DNA of 64,000 nucleotides from positions 1-64,000 of the forward strand of contig JAQYMQ010000002.1 in NCBI GenBank assembly GCA_028872475.1, in the 5' to 3' direction. Below are positions 8,735 to 16,749 of this stretch, piece after piece. Under the pieces are notes generated by a model that saw only the letters and a program-made list of their open reading frames with translations, had not been told where the DNA came from and ran no database searches. The translations under genes were made by a program, and so were the position numbers. Each line of letters starts with the position of its first letter. Position 1 is the stretch's first letter. Origin of the DNA: Eubacteriales bacterium (lineage in GTDB: Bacteria > Bacillota > Clostridia > Peptostreptococcales > Anaerovoracaceae).

Positions 8735-9979
8735 CTACTGATCTCCTACATAAATTGTTCCGTTGTTTAAGAACTCTTTAATCTGATCTTCTGTATATCC
8801 TAATTCTTTCATGATATCTACAGACTGTTCACCGATCTGTGGTCCTCTGTTATATTCAGGAACACCCATTTCTCTGAACTTAACTGGTAGTCTTACAAGA
8901 GTTCTTTCTGCACCATTGTCATAAGTCATCTTGTAGAAGCAGTCATTTGCCCAAGCCTGTTCGTCAACTAAGATTTCTTCCCAGTTCTGAGCTAATGAGA
9001 ATGCGATATCTACTTCTGTAATTAGAGGTCTCCACTCATCAACTGTCTTAGTCTTGAATGCGTCATATACGATATCGTAAATTTCAGTACCTAGATTGTT
9101 CTTGTGAAGATTTGCTACTGGGTAGTATCTTTCATCATCAATTAAATCTTCTCTACCGATAGCTTTCATTAGTCTGTTGTAGTAAACATTGTAGTCAGGC
9201 ATACAAGTCTGAATGAATCTACCTTCTTTTGTTTCCCAAGCTGCATTTAGAGGGTTTGTAGCTTCTCTAATGTTAATTGGATATTTTACACCAACATCAG
9301 TGTACTGAGCAGCCTGAATCATCATACCCATGTTGTGAACAGCTGTTTCAAATAGAGAAGTCTGAACCTTTTCACCTTCTCCAGTCTTAGAAGCGTGATA
9401 TAAAGCTGCTAAGATACCAGCTGCTAAGTTCATACCTACGTTATGATCTCCTAATCCAGGTCCCATGTTATAAGGAACTGTTCCCTTCTGTCTTAGTGTT
9501 TCTAGGTATCCACCTCTAGCAAAGAATGAAGTGAAGTCGAATCCTGGAAGATCCTTATCTGGACCATATTCACCGTAACCAGTGATAATACCATATACAA
9601 GTTTAGGGAATCTTGTCTTTAATGTTTCATAGTCTAATCCAGCTCTTTCTAAAGCCTGAACTCTCCAGTTTGTAATTAGAATGTCAGCTCCTTCTAAAAG
9701 TTTGAAGAATGCTTCTTTACCTGCTGGGTCTTTCATATTGATTGAAAGATTTCTTTTGTTACCATTTTCAAGTTCCCAAGTAGTATTTTCATGGAATAAT
9801 GACCACTTATCTGCAGGTCTTCCTTCTGTAGGCGCAGTGTATCTTAATGGATCGCCCTTTGGAGATTCAATTTTAATTACATCAGCCCCCAAGTCTGCAA
9901 AAAATCTACCTGTCGTAGCTGCAGCTATAAACGTTGCTAGCTCAACAACTTTAACTCCTTCTAATGGTTTCTTACTCAT
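8735..9979 (-). CDS. hadA: Family III CoA-transferase (HadA/FldA type)
   Basis: A 414-aa CaiB/BaiF-type CoA-transferase. MSKKPLEGVKVVELATFIAAATTG-like starts, GADVIKIESPKGDP and the GLGDHNVGMN region, which should hold the catalytic aspartate, are family features. In HadA/FldA systems it moves CoA from the end product (saturated or enoyl-CoA) to the 2-hydroxy acid, making the dehydratase substrate without ATP cost. An AAGGAGG site precedes the ATG. It lies 89 bp after the ligase gene. The order ligase, CoA-transferase, activator, dehydratase B and C resembles the fldL-fldAIBC order known in Clostridium sporogenes. Confidence 0.9.
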   Translation of the reverse strand: MSKKPLEGVKVVELATFIAAATTGRFFADLGADVIKIESPKGDPLRYTAPTEGRPADKWSLFHENTTWELENGNKRNLSINMKDPAGKEAFFKLLEGADILITNWRVQALERAGLDYETLKTRFPKLVYGIITGYGEYGPDKDLPGFDFTSFFARGGYLETLRQKGTVPYNMGPGLGDHNVGMNLAAGILAALYHASKTGEGEKVQTSLFETAVHNMGMMIQAAQYTDVGVKYPINIREATNPLNAAWETKEGRFIQTCMPDYNVYYNRLMKAIGREDLIDDERYYPVANLHKNNLGTEIYDIVYDAFKTKTVDEWRPLITEVDIAFSLAQNWEEILVDEQAWANDCFYKMTYDNGAERTLVRLPVKFREMGVPEYNRGPQIGEQSVDIMKELGYTEDQIKEFLNNGTIYVGDQ

Positions 9980-10068
9980 TATACTTCCTCCTTGTGAAAT
10001 AAATAAATTATAATTTATATTTCAAAGCCTATCTCTATTTCGCAGAGCTTTAGGCATTTTGACTAGCA

Positions 10069-11643
10069 TTATAAAGCCTTTCTAGATATTGTTGTCAAAT
10101 TCTGAATTATCATATCTTTTAGAAGCTTTTCATTAATCTTTCCCGTGCTGTTTTTAGGCATATCTTCCACGAAGAAAATGTATTTCGGAATCTTATAAGC
10201 ACTTAAATGTTCTTTTAAATATTCAAAAATCTTTTCTCTTTTTGATTCGTCTTCTTTACCCTCGATACAAGCAACTATTTCTTCCTGTAATACTAAAGTT
10301 GGAACACCAAACACTTTCAAGTTAGCTTCTGGATCAACTTCTTTAATGGTCTTTTCAATCTCAAGCGGTGATATATTCTCTCCACCTCTGATTATTAAAT
10401 TCTTTTTTCTTCCTGTAATAACAAGGTAGCCATCATCTCTTACATATCCTAGATCCCCTGTCCTAAGCCATCCATCTTCACTAAACGACTGTGAATTTTG
10501 TTCATCGTTATGTAGATAGCCTTTCATTACATTGTATCCCTTTACCTGAATACAACCTTCTACATTGATTCCACATTTATCAAATAGGTCATTCTTAATA
10601 ATTCTAATTTCAACGTCTTGTAATGGCTTACCAACAGTATTAGCCTTTGTTTGAACACTATCGTCATAATCACACATTGTTACACATGGCGATGTCTCTG
10701 TCTGCCCATATGCTGGAACAAGATTAAGATTAGGAAATGCATCACATATCTTATAGAAATCCTGAGGAAATATCTGAGAACCTGCTATAATTCCACTCTT
10801 TAAGCTCGTTAAATCATATTTTGGTCTATTTATATTTCTTGACATAGCTAAAAACATTGTAGGTACACCACTTAAAATCGTTGGTTTTACCGCCTGTATC
10901 ATTTCAAAAATATCCACACTTCTTGTGCTATTTACGAACACAAGGCTTCCACCGGTGTGTAACATAGCTAATATGCAGCCCGTAATACCAAAGCTATGGA
11001 ACAAAGGAACTGTTACACACATACAATCTTCAGATGTCCATCTCATATTTTCAGCCATAGCAATAGCATTATTTAACAGATTGTAATGACTCAAAGGTAC
11101 AGCCTTAGGTTCTCCTGTAGTTCCTGAAGTAAATAGTATATTTATAATCTCATGTGGATCTCTTGTAGGCGTATAACAATACGTACTTCCTGCCTGAGCC
11201 ATCTTCTTCCATTTGTCATAGTCTTTTTTCATATAACATGAACTTTTTAATGTCGGACAAATTTCAATCAGCTCTTTAACCATATCGTCATATCTGTTCT
11301 TGTTATTATCCTTAGAATAAAAAATATGAGTAACTTCAGTGTTATCTAAACACTTCTTGATCTCATATTTCGTAAAACGAGTATTCAAAAGAACGGCAAC
11401 TGCGCCGTATTTTACTACAGAAAGATAATGAACTAGCCAACTACCACAATTTACACCAAGAATAGCAACTTTTTCACCTTGCTTAATTCCATAACTTTCC
11501 ATTTGTTCACAAATAAGATTAGTAATGTGGTCTATATCTTTCCAGCTATAAACCCCTGATTTACCAATCAACGCCGGTCTATCCGGAATATTGTCAATCT
11601 TATTACTTAATAATTGTCCTATAGTAAAGTCGGTAAATTCCAA
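10069..11643 (-). CDS. AMP-forming acyl/aryl-CoA ligase
   Basis: A 524-aa class I adenylate-forming enzyme. The P-loop-like motif ILFTSGTTGEPKAVPLSH, the YGQTETSP motif, the TGDLGYVRDDGYLVITGRKK hinge region and the C-terminal NSTGKINEK catalytic lysine are all present. It should join a carboxylic acid to CoA with ATP. As first gene of the operon it could prime the CoA-transferase cycle, as proposed for FldL. The start is TTG (11641-11643) with an AGAGGA site 6 nt before it; no ATG fits upstream. A promoter lies about 40 bp upstream. The substrate acid is unknown. Confidence 0.85.
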   Translation of the reverse strand: MEFTDFTIGQLLSNKIDNIPDRPALIGKSGVYSWKDIDHITNLICEQMESYGIKQGEKVAILGVNCGSWLVHYLSVVKYGAVAVLLNTRFTKYEIKKCLDNTEVTHIFYSKDNNKNRYDDMVKELIEICPTLKSSCYMKKDYDKWKKMAQAGSTYCYTPTRDPHEIINILFTSGTTGEPKAVPLSHYNLLNNAIAMAENMRWTSEDCMCVTVPLFHSFGITGCILAMLHTGGSLVFVNSTRSVDIFEMIQAVKPTILSGVPTMFLAMSRNINRPKYDLTSLKSGIIAGSQIFPQDFYKICDAFPNLNLVPAYGQTETSPCVTMCDYDDSVQTKANTVGKPLQDVEIRIIKNDLFDKCGINVEGCIQVKGYNVMKGYLHNDEQNSQSFSEDGWLRTGDLGYVRDDGYLVITGRKKNLIIRGGENISPLEIEKTIKEVDPEANLKVFGVPTLVLQEEIVACIEGKEDESKREKIFEYLKEHLSAYKIPKYIFFVEDMPKNSTGKINEKLLKDMIIQNLTTISRKAL

Positions 11644-11680
11644 GTCAATCCTCTTTTCTAATTATAAAATGTCCATATAC

Positions 11681-11709
11681 ATTCTATACAATTGTTAATT
11701 AAAAATCAA
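11681..11709 (-). promoter_or_regulatory. Promoter of the Stickland operon
   Basis: On the minus strand TTGATT (11704-11709), a 17-bp spacer and TAGAAT (11681-11686) give a good vegetative promoter and a leader of about 30 nt before the TTG start. A second TATAAT lies at 11661-11666 but has no proper -35. Confidence 0.6.
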
Positions 11710-11975
11710 TCGTATTTTGTTTAAAAAATAACAATTATTTTTAAAGAAATTTTTTGTTTTTTATTCGTAGTAAAAAAACAATCTTTTTTTGTTTTTAATC
11801 AGCAAAAAACATTGAAATTTAAGGCGTAACAAGATTTGTTTTGTATTTGCAATGCTATTATAAAATTGAACACAAAAAAAATATTCTTTATCAAAGATTG
11901 TACTTTTTAAAGAACATTTTCGCTTGAAAACAATTAATTTGAATTGTATATTTATTAATGAAATATTTTATATTT
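11710..11975. other. AT-tract-rich intergenic region upstream of the Stickland promoter
   Basis: No gene or RNA is visible. The stretch holds repeated A7-8 and T6-7 runs, a spaced palindrome (TTTTC, 4 nt, GAAAA) near 11920, and a weak 6-bp hairpin at 11930-11947 that may end the DUF3089 gene transcript. The A/T runs could bend DNA at the promoter; no known operator (for example a CodY box) fits exactly. Confidence 0.4.
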
Positions 11976-12908
11976 CTACACGTTTTTGTTTAAAAATTTA
12001 TTTATTCTTTTACCAACATTTTCTTTAATATTGCCATAATAAAAACCGTAATCCATAGTATGAAATGAGCCATAAGGCAAAAAATCAAATCCTTGTGGAA
12101 ATTCATCCGGCTTCATTGTAGAACAATGAAGCAAATTGGTCGATTTATCTATCTTAGCATCGGCTAAACCAGGAGTAAAATATCCGTTTCTAAGCAATGT
12201 ACCCTTATTTTCTATTGATGAAGCATGACTTTCATCTGTTTTCCAATTAATTGGATTAATTACAAACGGTTTCTCTCCTGCCAAAATATCATATTTAGGT
12301 TCTTTAAAAGCAGGAGCTACTGTATTAAAAGAAATTATTCCTCCTGTATCTAACTCACCTTTAGCAAATTTTAAAAATGGATATTTATCAACTGTATTAA
12401 GTGGAACTCCATAGCCTATAAGATATGCTGCAATCATATTTTCTTGCCATTTAGGTTTATTAGAAAAAGATTCTTCCAACATACGTAATAACAATGTTGT
12501 TCCCTGAGAATGTCCTGCCAATATAAATGGTCTACCATTATTCAAATTTTCCATATAATACTTAAAACTGGCAATAACATCATTTACAACGACTTCATTG
12601 ACTAACGCTTCTCTACCTTGTCTTATATATTCAAAGCCGATATATGGACTGATTTGTCTGTAAAAAGGTGAAAATATATTTGTATCATCTTCATATACAC
12701 TAGCCTGTAATTTTAAGCATTTTTTTGCTGCTAAAACAACATCATCGTTAACATCAGTAAAAGCCTTACTCCTATCTTTCGTCACATAAACCGACGGATA
12801 AACATAAAAAGTATCCACTTCTTTTGTAAGAAGTGGAGGCTTTGAAATCCAATATTTATTTTTTGAGTAATCCGGTTTAGGCGGAATATTATTAAATGGA
12901 TCTATCAT
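11976..12908 (-). CDS. DUF3089-family alpha/beta hydrolase
   Basis: A 310-aa protein of the DUF3089 family. The nucleophile elbow GHSQGTTLLLRML places the catalytic Ser near residue 137, and VDTFYVYPSVYV near the start is the typical first strand. The catalytic Asp and His are probably in the C-terminal third (the FHTMDYGFYYGN end). No signal peptide is present, so it acts in the cytoplasm. Its substrate is unknown; esters or lipids are possible. It follows the sugar-transferase gene by 46 bp, which suggests a link to the amino-sugar pathway. The start is fixed by an in-frame stop 9 nt upstream; the only GGAG lies about 16 nt before the ATG, so initiation may be weak. Confidence 0.75.
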   Translation of the reverse strand: MIDPFNNIPPKPDYSKNKYWISKPPLLTKEVDTFYVYPSVYVTKDRSKAFTDVNDDVVLAAKKCLKLQASVYEDDTNIFSPFYRQISPYIGFEYIRQGREALVNEVVVNDVIASFKYYMENLNNGRPFILAGHSQGTTLLLRMLEESFSNKPKWQENMIAAYLIGYGVPLNTVDKYPFLKFAKGELDTGGIISFNTVAPAFKEPKYDILAGEKPFVINPINWKTDESHASSIENKGTLLRNGYFTPGLADAKIDKSTNLLHCSTMKPDEFPQGFDFLPYGSFHTMDYGFYYGNIKENVGKRINKFLNKNV

Positions 12909-12954
12909 AAATTTTATTTAAATTCTCCATCATTATTTGTAATTGCAAAATTCA

Positions 12955-13635
12955 TTATTTAATTACAGCTCCTACTGTCTTAAACATTACTTTTATATCG
13001 TCCATAAACGAAAATTGCTCTATATCTTTTAAATTGTACTGCATTTTTTTTGGTAAAACCTTTACGAGATACGCCATATCAACATCTTCTTCGCCTTCTA
13101 GTAATTCAGCTTCATCTTTAAATGCGATACTTGCCGTAGATGTTATTCCCGCAGGTAATAAAAATGTAGCATACATTACGTCAGTATATTGTTTAACATA
13201 TCTGACAGCCTCTGGTCTTGTTCCAACAAAACTCATATCACCAATCAATACGTTGAATAACTGTGGCAATTCATCCAATCGTAAATTTCTGATTTTATGC
13301 CCTACTCTTGTAATCCTATCATCATTACCTTGAGTAACATGACTACCTATTTTATCTGCATCTGATACCATCGTCCTAAATTTGATTACCTTAAATTCTC
13401 TACAATTTTTAGTAACTCGTTTTTGCCTATAAAAGACTCCACCTTTAGAATCAACAGCAATCATTATAGCAATGATAATCATTGGTATTGCCAACAATAC
13501 AATCAATACTAATGAGAGTATAATATCAAATATTCTCTTTAAAATAATCTGTGATTTCTTCTTAGATAAAATATCATAATAATATTTAACCTCTTCATTT
13601 CTCATCTTTCTTGGAAGCTTTTCCCATTTAGTCAT
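12955..13635 (-). CDS. Polyprenyl-phosphate sugar-phosphate transferase (PglC/WcaJ-like)
   Basis: A 226-aa bacterial sugar transferase. One hydrophobic segment (about residues 35-58, IFDIILSLVLIVLLAIP) precedes the conserved domain with GGVFYRQKRV, FKVIKFRTM, NLRLDELPQL and GDMSFVGTRPE. Such enzymes attach the first sugar phosphate to undecaprenyl phosphate at the membrane and start glycan assembly. It is the short monotopic form, as in PglC. It lies 1 nt after the aminotransferase stop, and together with the dehydratase the three genes form a PglF/PglE/PglC-like set. Capsule, wall glycan or glycoprotein synthesis are all possible outputs. Confidence 0.88.
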   Translation of the reverse strand: MTKWEKLPRKMRNEEVKYYYDILSKKKSQIILKRIFDIILSLVLIVLLAIPMIIIAIMIAVDSKGGVFYRQKRVTKNCREFKVIKFRTMVSDADKIGSHVTQGNDDRITRVGHKIRNLRLDELPQLFNVLIGDMSFVGTRPEAVRYVKQYTDVMYATFLLPAGITSTASIAFKDEAELLEGEEDVDMAYLVKVLPKKMQYNLKDIEQFSFMDDIKVMFKTVGAVIK

Positions 13636-13636
13636 T

Positions 13637-14836
13637 TTACAATACTGCCTTTACTCCATCAATAATATAATTCACATCTTCTGCACTAAGTCCCGTATGT
13701 AACGGTAATGTAATTTCATTACAATATTGATTATATGCATTAGGATAGTCATTGATATCAAAACCTAGATTTTTATATGCTGTCATCATTGGTAACGGCT
13801 TATAATGAACATTCGTAGTTATTCCCTTCTTGGCAAGTTCAATAATTATCTCACTTCTTCTTTTTGCGTCAATACCCGGTATTCTCAATAGATATAAGTG
13901 ACAACTCGAAATATTTCCATTCTTAAAATGTTCCGGTGTAATTAAACCTATAGCGTTAAAAGCTTCATCATAAATATTAACAATTTCTCTTCTACGTTTT
14001 AATAAATCCTCATATCTCTTAAGCTGTACTAAACCTAACGAAGACTGTATATCAGTCATATTGCATTTGTAAGCTGGATATAAGATATCATATTCCCATC
14101 CACCAATCTGTGTCTTTGCAAGAGCGTCTTTACTCTGTCCATGAAGCGATGCAAGCATGAATTCCTTATATAAAGCATCGTCATCAAGACCAATATCTTT
14201 TCTCCAAGTAACCGCACCACCTTCTGAAGTAGTAAGATTTTTTACAGCATGGAAGCTAAATGTTGTAAAATCAGCAATCTCTCCACTATTTTTATCACCT
14301 TGTTTTGAACCAAAACCGTGTGCACTGTCCGCCATAACAATAATTCTATTAAATTGTTTTTGAATTTCATTGTTTGGAGAGAATAATTCTTTTTTTCTTT
14401 CTACGACTTCAAATATTTTAGAATAATCACAAATAATTCCACCTAAATCAACTGGAATTATTACCTTTGTATTCTCTGTAATAGCTTCAGCCAGCTTCTC
14501 GTAATCCATTTCATATGAATTTTCCTTAGTATCTACCATTACAATTTTAGCTCCAACATGATCAGTTACAGCTGCTGTGGCAGTATACGTGTATGCTGAA
14601 GTAATAACTTCATCTCCTTCACCAATACCAAGAATTCTCAAAGTTAATTCCATTGCTGCAGTTGCAGAATTTAAACAGACTGCTCTATTTGTCCCAACGT
14701 ATTTTGCAATCTCCTCTTCAAATTTCTTAGTCTTTGACCCTGTAGTGATCCACCCTGACTTTAATGTGTCAATTACCTCATCAATCTCTTCTTGTGTAAT
14801 ATCAGGTGGCGAAAATGGTATAAATCTTTGTTCCAT
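13637..14836 (-). CDS. DegT/DnrJ/EryC1-family sugar aminotransferase
   Basis: A 399-aa PLP enzyme that aminates nucleotide-linked 4-keto sugars (PglE/ArnB-like). The motif TFSFHAVKNLTTSEGGAV contains the cofactor lysine, and GSKTKKFEEEIAKYVGTNRAV at the start is typical. It would convert the UDP-4-keto-6-deoxy sugar made by the neighbouring dehydratase to a 4-amino sugar with glutamate as donor. The frame can begin 12 nt earlier, but the ATG at 14834-14836 has GGAG six bases before it, so MEQRFIPF is the preferred start. It lies 40 bp after the dehydratase gene. Confidence 0.88.
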   Translation of the reverse strand: MEQRFIPFSPPDITQEEIDEVIDTLKSGWITTGSKTKKFEEEIAKYVGTNRAVCLNSATAAMELTLRILGIGEGDEVITSAYTYTATAAVTDHVGAKIVMVDTKENSYEMDYEKLAEAITENTKVIIPVDLGGIICDYSKIFEVVERKKELFSPNNEIQKQFNRIIVMADSAHGFGSKQGDKNSGEIADFTTFSFHAVKNLTTSEGGAVTWRKDIGLDDDALYKEFMLASLHGQSKDALAKTQIGGWEYDILYPAYKCNMTDIQSSLGLVQLKRYEDLLKRRREIVNIYDEAFNAIGLITPEHFKNGNISSCHLYLLRIPGIDAKRRSEIIIELAKKGITTNVHYKPLPMMTAYKNLGFDINDYPNAYNQYCNEITLPLHTGLSAEDVNYIIDGVKAVL

Positions 14837-14876
14837 ATTATTCTCCATAAATTATCTAAAACATATTATACAATTA

Positions 14877-16739
14877 TTATTTATAATTATATGTACTTAC
14901 AATTTCTTTAACTAAAGGTCTAATATCATAATCTTCATTATCTAACTGCTCTTCTAATAATGTCATTTTTTCTAAAAATTCTGTCTTATCAAAATTAAGC
15001 GGTTTTCCGATATGAATCAACTCATTTTCTGTTGACTCTAAACCTTCTTCGTCCATAAGCAGTTCTTCATAAAGTTTCTCGCCTGGTCTTAATCCTGTAA
15101 ATACTATTTCTATATCTTTATCTACTTCATAACCAGATAACCTAATCATATTTTTAGCTAAATCAAGAATCCTCACAGGTTCACCCATATCGAGTACAAA
15201 TATCTCTCCTCCGTTTGCATTTGCTCCAGCCTTTAGCACCAAAGAAACTGCTTCTGGAATAGTCATAAAATATCTTATTATCTCAGGATGTGTAACAGTT
15301 ACCGGACCTCCCATGGCAATCTGCTTTTTAAAAAATGGGATTACACTACCATTACTACCTAATACATTACCAAATCTTACAGCCACATAACTTGTGTTTG
15401 AAATACTATCATAATACTGTACAAGCATCTCACACATTCTCTTTGATGCGCCCATAATATTTGTAGGATTTACAGCCTTATCAGTAGAAATCAGAATAAC
15501 TCTCTCAACATTATATTTATCAGCCATTTCACACACAACTTTTGTGCCAAAAACATTGTTTTTAATAGCTTCATGCTGACTGTCTTCCATCAAAGGTACA
15601 TGTTTATGTGCTGCAGCATGGAAAACTAAATCAGGCTTATATTTATTAAATATATATTCTAACCTTTTTTCATCTCTAACTGACCCAATTAAAACATCTA
15701 TATTTAGAGCAGGATATTTAGAATATAATTCTCTTTGTATTTCATAAGTTGTATTTTCATATATATCTAAAATAATAAGTTTTCTAGGATAATTAGCAGC
15801 TATCTGTCTACATAACTCACTACCAATACTTCCACCTCCACCTGTTACTAGAACTATCTTTTCAGCAACGTATTTACCTACTACTTGGTTATTGATATCT
15901 ACAGCATCTCTTCCAAGTAAGTCTTCAATTTCAATGCTTCTTAACTTAGAAATTTCTACTTCACCGGATACTAACTGATAAATACCTGGTAATATCTTCA
16001 CTTTGCAATCTGTCTCTTGACATAATGTTGCAATTTTTTTCAATTCTTTCTTATCTATATTTGCAATAGCAATAATTATCTCATCGATATTAAGCTTTGT
16101 AACAAGAGGCTTTATTAAATCTCGTCCACCATAAACCTTTACCCCTTGAGTATAAGTATTCTTTTTAGCTTCATCATCGTCGATAATGGCAACAACCTTT
16201 GCTGGAAGTTTTTCAGTAATTGTTATTTCACGAACAACGTAATTACCAGCATCACCAGCGCCAATAACCATTACACGTGATAACTCATCCGAATTAACCA
16301 TTAACTTTCTATATACCAATCTCAAAAATCTATATGAAAATCTACTAATGAATAGAAAAGCAAATAGAATCAATAAATATAATATAAAATAAGACCTAAA
16401 AATTGGAATAGCAAATCCAAAATAAATAAGGAAATTAAACAATGTAGAAAGCAATACTACAATAAATATTGAAGCAATTTCTCTTACACTGGCAAATCTC
16501 CAAATTGAATTATATAGTTTAAATACAGAAATCAAAAATACAGTAAAAAGTGAATTATATAAAGCCACACTACTAATGGATTCCATATATACATATGGAA
16601 TTTCAGAAGGAGTAGCATTAAATCTTGCCATCATCGCAAACAGCGATGCAACATTAATAAATACCGCATCTAAAATTAATAATATAATTTGAAATATACG
16701 AGATGTATCCCATTTTCTTAATACTAAAGATTTAAACAT
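14877..16739 (-). CDS. Membrane UDP-sugar 4,6-dehydratase (PglF/CapD-like)
   Basis: A 620-aa protein with four N-terminal membrane segments (about residues 15-145), a first Rossmann domain (VMVIGAGDAGNYVVRE) and a C-terminal short-chain dehydrogenase domain (VLVTGGGGSIGSELCRQI). The conserved AAHKHVPLMED and STDKAVNPTNIMGASKR mark the PglF/FlaA1/CapD family, where the usual Tyr is replaced by Met. It should make a UDP-4-keto-6-deoxy-GlcNAc. It begins 10 bp after the stop of a choline-binding lysozyme and heads the amino-sugar trio. Confidence 0.9.
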   Translation of the reverse strand: MFKSLVLRKWDTSRIFQIILLILDAVFINVASLFAMMARFNATPSEIPYVYMESISSVALYNSLFTVFLISVFKLYNSIWRFASVREIASIFIVVLLSTLFNFLIYFGFAIPIFRSYFILYLLILFAFLFISRFSYRFLRLVYRKLMVNSDELSRVMVIGAGDAGNYVVREITITEKLPAKVVAIIDDDEAKKNTYTQGVKVYGGRDLIKPLVTKLNIDEIIIAIANIDKKELKKIATLCQETDCKVKILPGIYQLVSGEVEISKLRSIEIEDLLGRDAVDINNQVVGKYVAEKIVLVTGGGGSIGSELCRQIAANYPRKLIILDIYENTTYEIQRELYSKYPALNIDVLIGSVRDEKRLEYIFNKYKPDLVFHAAAHKHVPLMEDSQHEAIKNNVFGTKVVCEMADKYNVERVILISTDKAVNPTNIMGASKRMCEMLVQYYDSISNTSYVAVRFGNVLGSNGSVIPFFKKQIAMGGPVTVTHPEIIRYFMTIPEAVSLVLKAGANANGGEIFVLDMGEPVRILDLAKNMIRLSGYEVDKDIEIVFTGLRPGEKLYEELLMDEEGLESTENELIHIGKPLNFDKTEFLEKMTLLEEQLDNEDYDIRPLVKEIVSTYNYK

Positions 16740-16749
16740 TTTTCCTCTT

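Noticed and set aside
11900..11930. CodY-type operator before the Stickland operon
   Set aside because: The palindrome has TTTTC and GAAAA arms but 4 nt between them instead of 1, and lacks the outer AAT/ATT bases.
12955..16739. Full capsule locus
   Set aside because: Only priming and amino-sugar genes are present; glycosyltransferases, flippase and polymerase are missing.
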